A stretch of DNA of 64,000 nt from Ligilactobacillus cholophilus (GCF_030389495.1 NZ_CP127832.1:620001-684000); one strand, 5' to 3'. Counted from the stretch's first letter, positions 37,140-45,862 are shown. Numbers and translations: made by a program. The notes: generated from the sequence alone by a model not told the origin.

Positions 37140-38420
37140 TTAATACAAAATTAGACGTTGTCCATTTTGCACTAATATACATTTTCCAAAGGGATTTTTT
37201 AATTTTTCAGGATGAAAACTATGTATTGTTGTTAACAATTGCGGCTTTATTCCTGCGATAATCTCATCCAATTCCTGTGCTGTAGCATGTCCCGAGCATG
37301 CAAGAGCAACGAATTCAACTTGATGCTTCTTTAAACAATTTAAAAATTTTTGATACTTAGGATCAAAATCTCCTAATGGTTCCGCATCACTATGAATATA
37401 TAAAGTATAAGGTTGTAACTTATCAAAGTTATCTTCTATTTGCCATACAAATTCTGTTTTATCTTTCAATAATGCTTTATAACTCACCTCCTTAATAGGA
37501 TTAAGTTCCTCAATTTTTTCTTCATTCGGTAAATAATAATATAGAAACTCTTTATTAGTAATCTTTTTAATTAATTGTGCACGTTTAGCTGTTAAAACTA
37601 TTTTTCGTGGACAATAATTACAAAAATTAATTAATCGAGCTATGTTACCTGGGTAAGTATTAAACACAATTGGTCGATTTTTAGCTTGGTTAACTTTATT
37701 AATAAAAGACTGAAGTAATTCTTTTTCAGATATCGCATCCTTTTGGTTATTGTCAGGAAAACTAACTCCTACACCTTCACAAATTAATAGATCACAATTT
37801 TTAGCACTTTTAAGCATTTTTTGTGTAAATTCTGGATTAAATCCATGCATTCTTAAATCTCCTGTATAAACAATAAATTTATCTGGAGTATGAATAAAAA
37901 GTGCAACTGCACCACTCGCATCATGATCAACGGGATAAAGTTCAACAGTGATATCACCAATTTTTATTGGTTCATACATCTTTGCAGCAATTATATTTCG
38001 CATATAATTTTGCGGATGTTTTGCTGCTGGTAATAAAAATGAGCCACTTTGGTTTAATGTTTTCAAAATTTCAATTGTATCAAAGCTACTATAAATTGGA
38101 ATTCTTTGATCAACAAAATTTAACATTTTTGTATGGTCTAAATGCAAATGTGAAATAAATGCAGCAGAATGTTTAAACTTATTTTCCCATTTAGGAGCAC
38201 CATCTAAATTTTCATCATAAAAATCATTTAACTTAGGAATTAGCTTATTTTTTATTAATGTTTTGTAAGTTTCATCTGGTAATTTTAACGTTGGACGAAA
38301 CTCAGTTCCTAAATCAAAAAATATATGTGAGTCATCATATATAATTTCTATATTTGTCCCACCTATTGTATTTACACCCTGATGATAAATTATTTCTGTT
38401 TTTTTATCCTTTAATACCAT
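37140..38420 (-). CDS. MBL-fold beta-CASP-like metallo-hydrolase embedded in the ugp operon
   Basis: 426 residues. ISHLHLDHTKML is the metallo-beta-lactamase HxHxDH signature; PVDHDASGAVAL, YTGDLRMHGFNPEF, and the late SGHATAQELDEII ... TTIHSFHPE supply further metal ligands and beta-CASP-type motifs, as in RNase J or artemis-like nucleases. The target is unknown; RNA or a phosphodiester is plausible. The best start (ATG at 38420, AAAGGAG 9 nt upstream; GTG at 38423 also possible) lies inside ugpE, so the two genes are coupled. Its place between permease and binding protein suggests work linked to glycerophosphodiester uptake, which is inference. Confidence 0.82.
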   Translation of the reverse strand: MVLKDKKTEIIYHQGVNTIGGTNIEIIYDDSHIFFDLGTEFRPTLKLPDETYKTLIKNKLIPKLNDFYDENLDGAPKWENKFKHSAAFISHLHLDHTKMLNFVDQRIPIYSSFDTIEILKTLNQSGSFLLPAAKHPQNYMRNIIAAKMYEPIKIGDITVELYPVDHDASGAVALFIHTPDKFIVYTGDLRMHGFNPEFTQKMLKSAKNCDLLICEGVGVSFPDNNQKDAISEKELLQSFINKVNQAKNRPIVFNTYPGNIARLINFCNYCPRKIVLTAKRAQLIKKITNKEFLYYYLPNEEKIEELNPIKEVSYKALLKDKTEFVWQIEDNFDKLQPYTLYIHSDAEPLGDFDPKYQKFLNCLKKHQVEFVALACSGHATAQELDEIIAGIKPQLLTTIHSFHPEKLKNPFGKCILVQNGQRLILY

Positions 38421-39222
38421 CACGTGTAACTCCTTTAATTATTTGTTTTCTAAAAATAAAGTAGACAATTAAAATAGGAATAACAGTCAGAGTTGCAGCA
38501 GCTAATTGCAATTGTGTTTGTGCTCCACCATCAGAAGTAAAGTTTGCTAATCCATTGTTCAAAAGCCTCATCTTATCATCATTTGTAACTAATAAAGGCC
38601 ATAAGAATGAATTCCATCCAGAAATAAATGATAATAATCCAACAGTTGTTAATGCTGGTTTGGCCATTGGAACCAAAATTTTCCAAATATAATCCCAATT
38701 ACTTGCACCACTTATCTTTGCTGCTTGATAAATACTTCGTGGAATCCCTTGGAAGTAACTATTTAAGTAGTAAATATAAAATACACTCGTAGTGAATGGT
38801 AAAAACAAGCCAATATAAGTATTTAATAATCCCCATTGAGCTATAGTATTATAGTTTGTAAAAATAATAGCTTCCGATGGAATCATTAACAAAGATACTA
38901 AAAGAAATTTTACAAATTTCTTACCCTTAAAATTAAGTGTTGTTAAAGCAAAAGCAGCTAATAATGAAGTTAATAAAACACAAATTGTATCAATTGAAGA
39001 AATAATCAATGTATTTACAAAATAGTTTAAAAATGGCGCTTGTTGAAATACTTGTATATAATTTTCAAAATGCAAATGATGAGGAATTATTGTTGGTGGA
39101 ATACTTGTTGTTTCTGGAAATGACATTAATCCACCTAAAATCATATAAATAAATGGAAAAACTGTAATGATACTTAGTACAATTATAAAAGTCCACGTAA
39201 TTAGACCTGTTATCTTTTTCAT
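38404..39222 (-). CDS. ugpE: Glycerol-3-phosphate ABC transporter permease
   Basis: 272 residues with six hydrophobic helices. The inner-membrane coupling loop IYQAAKISGASNWDYIWKILVPMAKPAL is the EAA motif that contacts UgpC. Its ATG overlaps the ugpA stop as ATGA (39222-39219). Partner of UgpA; imports glycerol-3-phosphate or glycerophosphodiesters delivered by UgpB. Confidence 0.9.
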   Translation of the reverse strand: MKKITGLITWTFIIVLSIITVFPFIYMILGGLMSFPETTSIPPTIIPHHLHFENYIQVFQQAPFLNYFVNTLIISSIDTICVLLTSLLAAFALTTLNFKGKKFVKFLLVSLLMIPSEAIIFTNYNTIAQWGLLNTYIGLFLPFTTSVFYIYYLNSYFQGIPRSIYQAAKISGASNWDYIWKILVPMAKPALTTVGLLSFISGWNSFLWPLLVTNDDKMRLLNNGLANFTSDGGAQTQLQLAAATLTVIPILIVYFIFRKQIIKGVTRDGIKG

Positions 39223-40097
39223 CGATGGTTCACCTTATCTAGTAATTTATTTTGTAAAAATGAAATTATCAAAATAACAAAGAATAATAAAACTGTAGCT
39301 GCCATTGCCACACCTGGAGTACCAACGATTTGGAATTTATTAAATATATAATATACTGCTGTCATTGCACTTCCAGCTATTCCAGGTTGGCCATTAAATA
39401 GCGCATAAATCTGAGTATAAACTTTGAAAGCATTAATCAAATTTACAGTTAATAAAAACGCTAATGTTGGTATTAATTGAGGTAATGTAACTTTAAAAAA
39501 TACTTCTGAATCAGATGCGCCATACATTTTTGCAATTGTATAGTGTTGACTGTCAATACCTCTTAATGCGGACATTAAAATTACAATATTAAAAGCTAAA
39601 CTTAACCATATACCGAAAATTATTGCAGTAATCATATTCATATTTGGATCATCTAACCAGTTTGGTGTTCCTAGGTTGAAAAATTTTAAAATGTAATTTA
39701 ATAATCCATATTGACCATTAAAAATATAACGAAATACTATACCAATGGCGATTGTACTTGTTACATATGGCATAAAAAATAATGTTTCAAAAAACTTAGA
39801 ATGTTTTACTTTATTAAATAAATTCCATGCAATTGCAATTGAAATAATCATTCCAATCGGTACTACAGTAAATGCATATAAAGCTGTATTCTGTAATGCC
39901 TTTGCAAAATATGGATCATGAATAACATATTTATAATTTGATAAACCTGTCCAGTGCATTGAAATTAGAGTACCTGATTGGAAACTCATTATAAATGCTC
40001 TAATTATAGGGAAAATACTAAAAAGTGCAATTCCGATTAATGCAGGTCCTAAAAACCACCATGCACTCCAATCATTTTTTGCTTTATGTTTTTTCAT
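39219..40097 (-). CDS. ugpA: Glycerol-3-phosphate ABC transporter permease
   Basis: About 292 residues with six hydrophobic helices; EAA loop IDSQHYTIAKMYGASDSEVFFKVTLPQLIPTL. I favour the ATG at 40097 (MKKHKAKNDWSAWWF); an ATG at 40118 within ugpC would add seven residues, and neither has a strong ribosome site, so translation is probably coupled to ugpC, whose stop is 4 nt away. Confidence 0.88.
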   Translation of the reverse strand: MKKHKAKNDWSAWWFLGPALIGIALFSIFPIIRAFIMSFQSGTLISMHWTGLSNYKYVIHDPYFAKALQNTALYAFTVVPIGMIISIAIAWNLFNKVKHSKFFETLFFMPYVTSTIAIGIVFRYIFNGQYGLLNYILKFFNLGTPNWLDDPNMNMITAIIFGIWLSLAFNIVILMSALRGIDSQHYTIAKMYGASDSEVFFKVTLPQLIPTLAFLLTVNLINAFKVYTQIYALFNGQPGIAGSAMTAVYYIFNKFQIVGTPGVAMAATVLLFFVILIISFLQNKLLDKVNHR

Positions 40098-40098
40098 C

Positions 40099-41175
40099 TT
40101 AATATACCCGTTCTCCATTTTCTTTAAATATAAATGCTTTATCCATATCGAATCTTAAATTAATAAAGTCACCAATATTAATTAAATCTTCTATATTAAC
40201 TAGAGATCTATATTGTGTTTGATTAATATAAAATTTTAAAATTCTATCTCGTCCGATAAGTTCTATATCATCAACTTTAATTTGAAAATCTGCAGACTTT
40301 TCAGATGAAAGTTGTAAATTTTCTGGACGAATTCCTAAAACATATTTACCTGATTTTAATGGTTCTTTTAATTTTGATTGATTTATTCTATTTAATAAAA
40401 TACTGAATTGTGATGATCTTAACTGATCATCATCAAAACTAACATTAAATAAGTCAATGACTGGATTGCCAATAAAATTAGCAACAAATTGATTTGTTGG
40501 ATTTAAATATAAATTTTGACTTTGATCTGCTTGTTGGACAATCCCATTATTTAATAAAATAATGCGATCTCCAATAGAAAGTGCTTCTTCTTGGTCGTGT
40601 GTTACAAAAATAGTTGTAATACCAACCTCTTTCACTAAAGAACGAATTTCTTCTCGAATTTGTAACCGAAGACGTGCGTCTAAATTACTGAGCGGTTCAT
40701 CCATTAATAGAACCTTAGGTTGTTGAACTAAAGCTCTTGCAATTGCAACACGTTGTTGCTGACCACCAGATAATTGACCTGGCCTTTTTTGAGAAATGTC
40801 TGTTATATGAGTTAATTCCATATATTTTAAAGCAATTTTTTTTGCTTCTTTTTTTGAAATTTTATTTTTTCCTACAGTTAATGGGAACATTACATTTTCT
40901 TCAGCAGTCATATGTGGAAATAAAGCATAATTTTGAAATACGAAACCAATATCGCGATTTTCAGGTGCAATATTCAAAACAGATTTACCATCAAATTTTA
41001 TATCACCAGATGTTGCATCTAATAGCCCAGAAATGATGTTTAATAAAGTCGATTTACCACATCCACTTGGCCCTAATAAACAAACTAATTCGCCTTTTTC
41101 CACTGAAAAATTAACATTTTTCAATGCCTCATAGCCATTTTCATAAGTCTTATTGAGGTTAGAAACTTCAATCAT
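40099..41175 (-). CDS. ugpC: ABC transporter ATP-binding protein (UgpC/MsmK type)
   Basis: 358 residues. Walker A LLGPSGCGKST, signature LSGGQQQRVAIARAL, Walker B LLMDEPLSNLDARLR, and a C-terminal TOBE-type regulatory region (from about residue 240, KYVLGIRPENL) as in UgpC/MalK/MsmK ATPases. Energises the UgpAE permease, and this type often serves more than one sugar transporter. First gene of the operon; AGGAGAG before the ATG. Confidence 0.92.
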   Translation of the reverse strand: MIEVSNLNKTYENGYEALKNVNFSVEKGELVCLLGPSGCGKSTLLNIISGLLDATSGDIKFDGKSVLNIAPENRDIGFVFQNYALFPHMTAEENVMFPLTVGKNKISKKEAKKIALKYMELTHITDISQKRPGQLSGGQQQRVAIARALVQQPKVLLMDEPLSNLDARLRLQIREEIRSLVKEVGITTIFVTHDQEEALSIGDRIILLNNGIVQQADQSQNLYLNPTNQFVANFIGNPVIDLFNVSFDDDQLRSSQFSILLNRINQSKLKEPLKSGKYVLGIRPENLQLSSEKSADFQIKVDDIELIGRDRILKFYINQTQYRSLVNIEDLINIGDFINLRFDMDKAFIFKENGERVY

Positions 41176-41252
41176 CTTGCAATACTCTCCTATTCATTCA
41201 AATAAAGTTATCCACAAAATATTGCGATTTTTCAATTCATATAACACCATAA

Positions 41253-41280
41253 ATTGTATCAGTGATTAAAAAATAATCAA
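41253..41280 (-). promoter_or_regulatory. ugp operon promoter
   Basis: TTGATT at 41280-41275, 16-nt spacer, TACAAT at 41258-41253. Leader of about 70 nt before the ugpC ATG. The 323-bp gap 41176-41498 otherwise holds the nucleoside hydrolase promoter and the palindrome at 41405-41420, and poly-T/poly-A runs. Confidence 0.65.
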
Positions 41281-41404
41281 TAGATTTTTTGAATTTTTTT
41301 TGAATTTTAAGTCATTTTTTTGAAATATTGCCTTTTTTCCAAAAAAATTAAATGTTCGGTTTTTGTGTCATCTTTAATAAATATGGAAACTTATCATTTT
41401 ATCA

Positions 41405-41420
41405 TTTGGAACGTTCCAAA
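41405..41420. promoter_or_regulatory. 16-bp palindrome with central CG, LacI-family operator candidate
   Basis: TTTGGAACGTTCCAAA is a perfect palindrome with the central CG typical of LacI/GalR-family operators. It lies about 80 bp before the nucleoside hydrolase ATG and adjoins a TATAAT at 41424-41429; an alternative -10 (TAAAAT, 41462-41467) lies nearer the gene. It deviates from the cre consensus, so a dedicated regulator is more likely than CcpA. Confidence 0.65.
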
Positions 41421-41498
41421 AAATATAATAAAAAGACACTGCATTTCTATTTTTTTTTTGTTAAAATGATTAACAAGAATAGTAAAGGAGACATTCCC

Positions 41499-42458
41499 AT
41501 GGCAAAATATAAAATGATTCTTGATTTAGATACTGGTATTGATGATGCATTAGCAATTGCATATGCGCTCGCTACTCCCGAATGTGATTTGATTGGTATT
41601 GTATGCTCTTATGGTAACGTAATTACTAAAAAGGCAGCTCAAAATAGTTTAGATCTATTAGAATTACTTGGACATTCAGACATTCCTGTTTTTATAGGAG
41701 CAGAGCATTCATTAACAACAGATCATTTTGATGTAATGCCTATAAGTCAACAAATTCATGGTGTAAATGGTATTGGAGAAGTTGAATTACCTACTGCAAA
41801 ACGTCCAATTGAAAAGCAAGATGGTGTTGATTTTTACATTGAAGCAGCACATAAATACCAAGGTTCTTTAATAATTGTTCCTACTGGTCCATTAACAAAC
41901 CTTGCCCAAGCAATTAAAAAAGATCCAGAGATTGTAGATTTAATCGGTCATGTAACACTTATGGGAGGAGCGTTAACAATTCCTGGGAATGTTAATCCCG
42001 TTACTGAAGCAAATATAAATCAAGATCCGGAAGCTGCAAATCAAGTATTTCAAAGTAATTTACCTCTTACAATGGTTGGATTAGATGTTACTACAAGAAC
42101 ACTATTAACAAAAAATGAAACACAAATTTGGCGCGAATTAGGTACTAAATCTGCTATTGCATTTGCCGATATTGTTGATTATTATATAGATGCATATAAA
42201 ATTACTAGCCCACATCTTGGAGGCTGTGCTTTACATGATCCATTAGCTGTTGCTGCTGCAGTTGATCCTAGTTTATTACAGACAATATACTTAAATATGA
42301 AAGTTGAAACTGAAGGCCCATATGCCGGAAGAACGATTGGTGATGAAAAACGTATCAACGATCCAGCAACTACATGTCAAGCTGCTGTAAATGTTGAAAA
42401 AGACAGATTTGTATCAATGTTTATGGACAAGTTATCAGCCTTATTTAATCAGAATTAA
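41499..42458 (+). CDS. Nucleoside hydrolase (IUNH family)
   Basis: 319 residues from the ATG at 41499 (AAAGGAG 8 nt upstream); the open frame reaching back to 41352 has no ribosome site. Hydrolyses ribonucleosides to base and ribose. DLDTGIDDALAIAYAL is the calcium-binding DxDxGxDD cluster, GGALTIPGNVNPVTEANINQDPEAA the substrate loop, and CALHDPLAVAAAVDP the C-terminal Asp/His motif. Purine versus pyrimidine preference cannot be read. A small membrane protein gene follows by 17 nt. Confidence 0.94.
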   Translation: MAKYKMILDLDTGIDDALAIAYALATPECDLIGIVCSYGNVITKKAAQNSLDLLELLGHSDIPVFIGAEHSLTTDHFDVMPISQQIHGVNGIGEVELPTAKRPIEKQDGVDFYIEAAHKYQGSLIIVPTGPLTNLAQAIKKDPEIVDLIGHVTLMGGALTIPGNVNPVTEANINQDPEAANQVFQSNLPLTMVGLDVTTRTLLTKNETQIWRELGTKSAIAFADIVDYYIDAYKITSPHLGGCALHDPLAVAAAVDPSLLQTIYLNMKVETEGPYAGRTIGDEKRINDPATTCQAAVNVEKDRFVSMFMDKLSALFNQN

Positions 42459-42475
42459 TAAGGAGTTTATCTATT

Positions 42476-42826
42476 TTGGAATATATCGGAGTTCTACTAT
42501 ATGTTCTATGGTTATTAATTACGATGTTTAAATTTGGAAGTTTACCTCGTAATCGTTCATTTTCATATATGTCTGCTGTATTTGGCAAAATAAAGTGGTA
42601 CCATAATGTTCGTACGCTATTATTATTAATATCTATAGCGATTACAGTTTGGTATGCTCCACTTAAAGTAGTATATTTATTAATTTTTATTTCTGCTTTT
42701 ATACTTGGAATTACAGGAATTAAAAATTTCTTTAGATGTATTGGGAATCCCTGGGTTGACTTAGGTATTTTCCTTTCCTGCTTTATTTGCACATTTTTAA
42801 GTGGTACATTTATAATTAAATTATAA
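42476..42826 (+). CDS. Small unassigned membrane protein
   Basis: 116 residues from a TTG at 42476 with AAGGAG about 10 nt upstream. Four hydrophobic helices (about 4-18, 46-60, 64-80, 97-114) with a basic loop after the first (RNRSF). No recognised family. Follows the nucleoside hydrolase gene by 17 nt and ends at a strong terminator, so it belongs to the same transcript; a role in nucleoside handling is only a guess. Confidence 0.65.
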   Translation: MEYIGVLLYVLWLLITMFKFGSLPRNRSFSYMSAVFGKIKWYHNVRTLLLLISIAITVWYAPLKVVYLLIFISAFILGITGIKNFFRCIGNPWVDLGIFLSCFICTFLSGTFIIKL

Positions 42827-42881
42827 AAAAAGCAAATTTCGATTATCTTTTAACCTTAGATAAATCGAAATTTGCTTTTTT
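42825..42881. terminator. Long bidirectional terminator between the 42476 gene and the 42880 gene
   Basis: About 19-bp stem, AAAAAAGCAAATTTCGATT with AATCGAAATTTGCTTTTTT, and an extended loop of partially pairing bases. It faces two converging genes. Confidence 0.88.
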
Positions 42882-43356
42882 ATATGTTCTTTAAAATAAA
42901 CTTCTCTAACTCTTCATCAAAATTATATTTTTTAAAATTTCCCCTATTAAAATGTAAAAACGCTGGAAAATTATCAATTTTTAATTTTTCAATTATATTT
43001 TTTAAAATAGGTCTCGTTTCTTGATTATTTACATCAACATAATAAATATTTGTTCCTAATTTTCTTGCAATATAACTTAAATGAGATACAAACTCTAAAC
43101 ACTGTATATTAGATCGTTTACCAAAATAAACAAAAAAGCGATCTCTATTTATAATTAATTCATCCCAATTATATGACTTTATTTTTATAAAAAAATCAAC
43201 CTTTTTATCATATACTTTTTTTTGCCAAAAAAGCATCCTTTTTTCTTCAAAAGTCAAGCTATTATTTTCATTATATGCGAACTTATGAATCATTATTGGA
43301 ATTGAAATTATAGTAGAACTAATACAAAATATTTTTAATTTACTCTTTAAATTCAT
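42880..43356 (-). CDS. Membrane-anchored thioredoxin-fold protein lacking the CxxC motif
   Basis: 158 residues with an N-terminal signal anchor (about 8-24). The body looks like the small thioredoxin-like proteins related to bacteriocin accessory proteins: RFFVYFGKRSNIQCLEFVSHLSYIARKLGTNIYYVDVNNQE then NFPAFLHFNRG (cis-Pro region). Where CPxC would be, the sequence has SNIQC, leaving only the second cysteine. Redox chemistry is therefore doubtful; a chaperone or docking role is possible. AGGAGG upstream of the ATG. Isolated gene, convergent with the preceding transcript. Confidence 0.65.
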   Translation of the reverse strand: MNLKSKLKIFCISSTIISIPIMIHKFAYNENNSLTFEEKRMLFWQKKVYDKKVDFFIKIKSYNWDELIINRDRFFVYFGKRSNIQCLEFVSHLSYIARKLGTNIYYVDVNNQETRPILKNIIEKLKIDNFPAFLHFNRGNFKKYNFDEELEKFILKNI

Positions 43357-43428
43357 GGGATCGCCTCCTAATATACTACTAAATTAAGTATAACCCATTT
43401 GTCTAAAAAAATTTAATCACAAGAAATA

Positions 43429-43486
43429 TTACAAAATGTTACAAATATTACAAAAAAGTGTCAAAAAGTAATATTTTTGCTATATT
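43429..43486 (+). promoter_or_regulatory. LysM/Apf gene promoter with three phased TTACAA repeats
   Basis: TTACAA begins at 43429, 43439 and 43448, about one helical turn apart, just upstream of a likely promoter: GTGTCA at 43458-43463, 17-nt spacer, extended -10 TGCTATATT (-10 at 43481-43486). The TGTTACA elements resemble half sites of the WalR (YycF) type, but the spacing differs from the published consensus. The predicted leader to the ATG at 43590 is about 97 nt and contains a small hairpin (GTTCT / AGAAC). Confidence 0.5.
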
Positions 43487-43589
43487 AATGTTACTTTATT
43501 TAGATATACTTTTCACTGGTGGTTCTTTTAGAACTAGTTTCGAAATAATAGTAATATATAAATAATTTTTTAGGAGTGAAGTTTCTATA

Positions 43590-44594
43590 ATGAAATTAAA
43601 TAAAGTCTTAGTGTCAGCAGCTGCTGTTACTGGAATTGCTGCAGCTACATCAGTTGCTAATGCAGATAGCATCTCTGTAAAACAAGGTGATACACTTTCT
43701 GAATTAGCTGAAAAATATAATACAACTGTTGAAGCAATTCAAGAAGCAAATAAGATTGAGGATGTCAATTTTATTACAGTTGGGCAACAATTAAACATTC
43801 CAACACAAGCAAACTCAACAGCAGAACAATTCAATAATGTTCAAGTAACTTCAGATCAAGCTGCTGCTCAACAAGCTGCCGCTGAAGCTGAACAACAAAA
43901 ACAAGCTCAAGAAGCTGCTGCTCAACAAGCTGCCGCTGAAGCTGAACAACAAAAACAAGCTCAAGAAGCTGCTGCTCAACAAGCTGCCGCTGAAGCTGAA
44001 CAACAAAAACAAGCTCAAGAAGCCGCTGCTCAACAAGCTGCCGCTGAAGCTGAACAACAAAAACAAGCTCAAGAAGCCGCTGCTCAACAAGCTGCCGCTG
44101 AAGCTGAACAACAAAAGCAAGCTCAAGAAGCTGCTGCTCAACAAGCTGCCGCTGAAGCTGAACAACAAAAACAAGCTCAAGAAGCTGCTGCTCAACAAGC
44201 TGCCGCTGAAGCTGAACAACAAAAGCAAGCTCAAGAAGCTGCTGCTCAACAAGCTGCCGCTGAAGCTGAACAACAAAAGCAAGCTCAAGAAGCTGCTGCT
44301 CAACAAACTCAAACTGAATCAAATTCATCAAACCAACAATCTACTTCACGTTCATCAAGTAATTTATCTTCATCTGAAGAAGAAGCTCGTGCTTGGATTG
44401 TATCCCGTGAATCTGGTGGAGACTATTCAGCTCGTAATGGACAATACATTGGTAAATATCAATTAAGTGAAAGTTACTTAAATGGTGATTATTCTGAAGA
44501 AAACCAAGATTATGTTGCTGGACAATATGTTGCAAGTCGTTATGGTTCTTGGCAAAATGCCAAAGAACATTGGGAAACATTTGGTTGGTACTAA
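43590..44594 (+). CDS. Secreted LysM protein with repeat linker and C-terminal Apf-like domain
   Basis: 334 residues. Signal peptide (residues 1-25, cleavage after ANA), LysM domain at about 26-70 (ISVKQGDTLSELAEKYNTTVEAIQEANKI ... GQQLNIP), a long Ala/Gln/Glu linker made of eight identical 18-residue units plus a partial ninth, a Ser-rich stretch, and a C-terminal domain (EEARAWIVSRESGGDYSARN ... GQYVASRYGSWQNAKEHWETFGWY) like the aggregation-promoting factor / resuscitation-type lysozyme-like domain of lactobacilli. The ESGG segment carries the likely catalytic Glu. Likely a wall-bound, shape or aggregation factor. Monocistronic. Confidence 0.9.
   Translation: MKLNKVLVSAAAVTGIAAATSVANADSISVKQGDTLSELAEKYNTTVEAIQEANKIEDVNFITVGQQLNIPTQANSTAEQFNNVQVTSDQAAAQQAAAEAEQQKQAQEAAAQQAAAEAEQQKQAQEAAAQQAAAEAEQQKQAQEAAAQQAAAEAEQQKQAQEAAAQQAAAEAEQQKQAQEAAAQQAAAEAEQQKQAQEAAAQQAAAEAEQQKQAQEAAAQQAAAEAEQQKQAQEAAAQQTQTESNSSNQQSTSRSSSNLSSSEEEARAWIVSRESGGDYSARNGQYIGKYQLSESYLNGDYSEENQDYVAGQYVASRYGSWQNAKEHWETFGWY
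43860..44306 (+). repeat. Eight 54-bp coding tandem repeats plus a 15-bp partial copy
   Basis: Units start at 43860 and recur every 54 nt to 44291, then 15 nt of a ninth. Units differ only at a few third positions (GCT/GCC, AAA/AAG), so the protein repeat (AAAQQAAAEAEQQKQAQE) is invariant. Long antisense open frames in the same place are a consequence of the repeat composition. Confidence 0.97.
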
Positions 44595-44601
44595 AATATT
44601 T

Positions 44602-44629
44602 AAAAACACAGTTTTGAAACTGTGTTTTT
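44602..44629 (+). terminator. Terminator of the LysM/Apf gene
   Basis: AAAAACACAGTTT / AAACTGTGTTTTT stem, tiny loop, then T run, 8 nt after the stop. Confidence 0.88.
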
Positions 44630-44647
44630 TTTTCATAATAAAAATTA

Positions 44648-44681
44648 AAAAGACTTGATTGTTATAACAATCAAGTCTTTT
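44648..44681 (-). terminator. Terminator of greA operon
   Basis: Perfect 17-bp palindrome centred at 44664/44665 (AAAAGACTTGATTGTTA and its complement) ending in a T run on the minus strand; 17 nt beyond the greA stop. Confidence 0.88.
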
Positions 44682-44697
44682 ATACTGAGATATTAAA

Positions 44698-45171
44698 TTA
44701 TTTAACACTAATAATTTTTACAATCATATCTCCACCAGGTGTTGTAATACTTACCTTTTCACCCTTTTTATGACCTACCAATCCTTGTGCAATTGGTGAT
44801 TCATTTGATATCTTACCGTTAAATGGATCTGCTTCAGCCGCACCAACAATTTGATAAGTTTCAGCTTCTTCACCATCTTCTTGAAATGTAACTGTTTTCC
44901 CTACTGAAACCTCGTCTGAATCTACATTTTCATTATCAATGATTTCAGCATGGTTAAGCATATTAGAAATTTCTTTAATTCTACCCTCTACAAATGATTG
45001 TTCATCTTTTGCAGACTCATATTCAGAATTTTCAGATAAATCACCAAATGATCTTGCAATTTTAATACGTTCAATTATTTCTGCTCTTTTATTTGTTTTT
45101 AATTCTTCTAATTCTTCTTCTAATTTCTTTTTTCCTTCTGCAGTCATCGGAAAAGTTTTTTCTTCTGCCAT
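44698..45171 (-). CDS. greA: Transcription elongation factor GreA
   Basis: 157 residues, normal. N-terminal coiled coil ([21 protein letters not shown]) with the acidic tip [13 protein letters not shown] (catalytic DE of GreA), then the C-terminal FKBP-like domain ([23 protein letters not shown]). Stimulates cleavage of backtracked RNA by RNA polymerase. Last gene of mltG-udk-greA. AGGAGG before the ATG. Confidence 0.97.
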   Translation of the reverse strand: MAEEKTFPMTAEGKKKLEEELEELKTNKRAEIIERIKIARSFGDLSENSEYESAKDEQSFVEGRIKEISNMLNHAEIIDNENVDSDEVSVGKTVTFQEDGEEAETYQIVGAAEADPFNGKISNESPIAQGLVGHKKGEKVSITTPGGDMIVKIISVK

Positions 45172-45196
45172 TAATTTTCCTCCTAAATATAATTAA

Positions 45197-45844
45197 TTAC
45201 AATTCATTTTTTTGAATAATATCACGAATTTTTGTTACTAATAAATCAATAGCAACTTGATTTTCTCCACCTTCTGGAACAATAATGTCAGCATAACGTT
45301 TTGATGGTTCAATAAATTGATGATACATTGGTTTAACTGTTGCCAAATATTGATCAATTACAGATTGTAATGAGCGGCCACGTTCTTCAATATCACGTTG
45401 AATTCTACGAATAATACGGATGTCATCATCTGTATCAACAAAAATTTTAATATCCATTAAATCACGTAGTCTTGGATCATTTAATACTAAAATACCTTCA
45501 ACCAAGATAACATCTTTTGGTTCTTGATGAATAACTTGGTCGCTACGTGTGTGAATCGTATAATCATAAACTGGGATATCAATTGGTTTCCATTGTAATA
45601 ATTCTTTTAATTGATCAACTAATAAATCTGTATCAAACGCATTAGGATGATCGTAGTTTACTTTTTCACGTTGATCAAATGGAACATCATCTTGTTTTTT
45701 ATAATATGCATCTTCTTGAATCATTGCCAAAGAATGTCCATGTAATTGTTCCAAGATTGCATTTGATACAGTTGTTTTACCACTTCCTGAACCACCAGTT
45801 ACACCAATAATTACAGGACGATGATTTTTTTTATTTTCTGACAT
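45197..45844 (-). CDS. udk: Uridine kinase
   Basis: 215 residues. Phosphorylates uridine and cytidine in the pyrimidine salvage pathway. Walker [24 protein letters not shown] near residue 98, and [23 protein letters not shown] lid region are characteristic. Downstream of mltG and upstream of greA by 25 nt, a conserved Lactobacillales order. Confidence 0.96.
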   Translation of the reverse strand: MSENKKNHRPVIIGVTGGSGSGKTTVSNAILEQLHGHSLAMIQEDAYYKKQDDVPFDQREKVNYDHPNAFDTDLLVDQLKELLQWKPIDIPVYDYTIHTRSDQVIHQEPKDVILVEGILVLNDPRLRDLMDIKIFVDTDDDIRIIRRIQRDIEERGRSLQSVIDQYLATVKPMYHQFIEPSKRYADIIVPEGGENQVAIDLLVTKIRDIIQKNEL

Positions 45845-45862
45845 TATAAATTCCTCGGTTCT

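Noticed and set aside
41352-41498. N-terminal extension of the nucleoside hydrolase
   Set aside because: It would cover the operator and promoter region, lacks a ribosome site, and is not in the family; the ATG at 41499 is well supported.
43860-44306. CRISPR-like array
   Set aside because: The repeats are contiguous coding units without spacers and form a protein repeat.
43831-44331. Long minus-strand open frames opposite the LysM/Apf gene (166 and 153 residues)
   Set aside because: They are mirror translations of the 54-bp repeats, low complexity (Leu/Val or Ser/Leu runs), and have no ribosome site.
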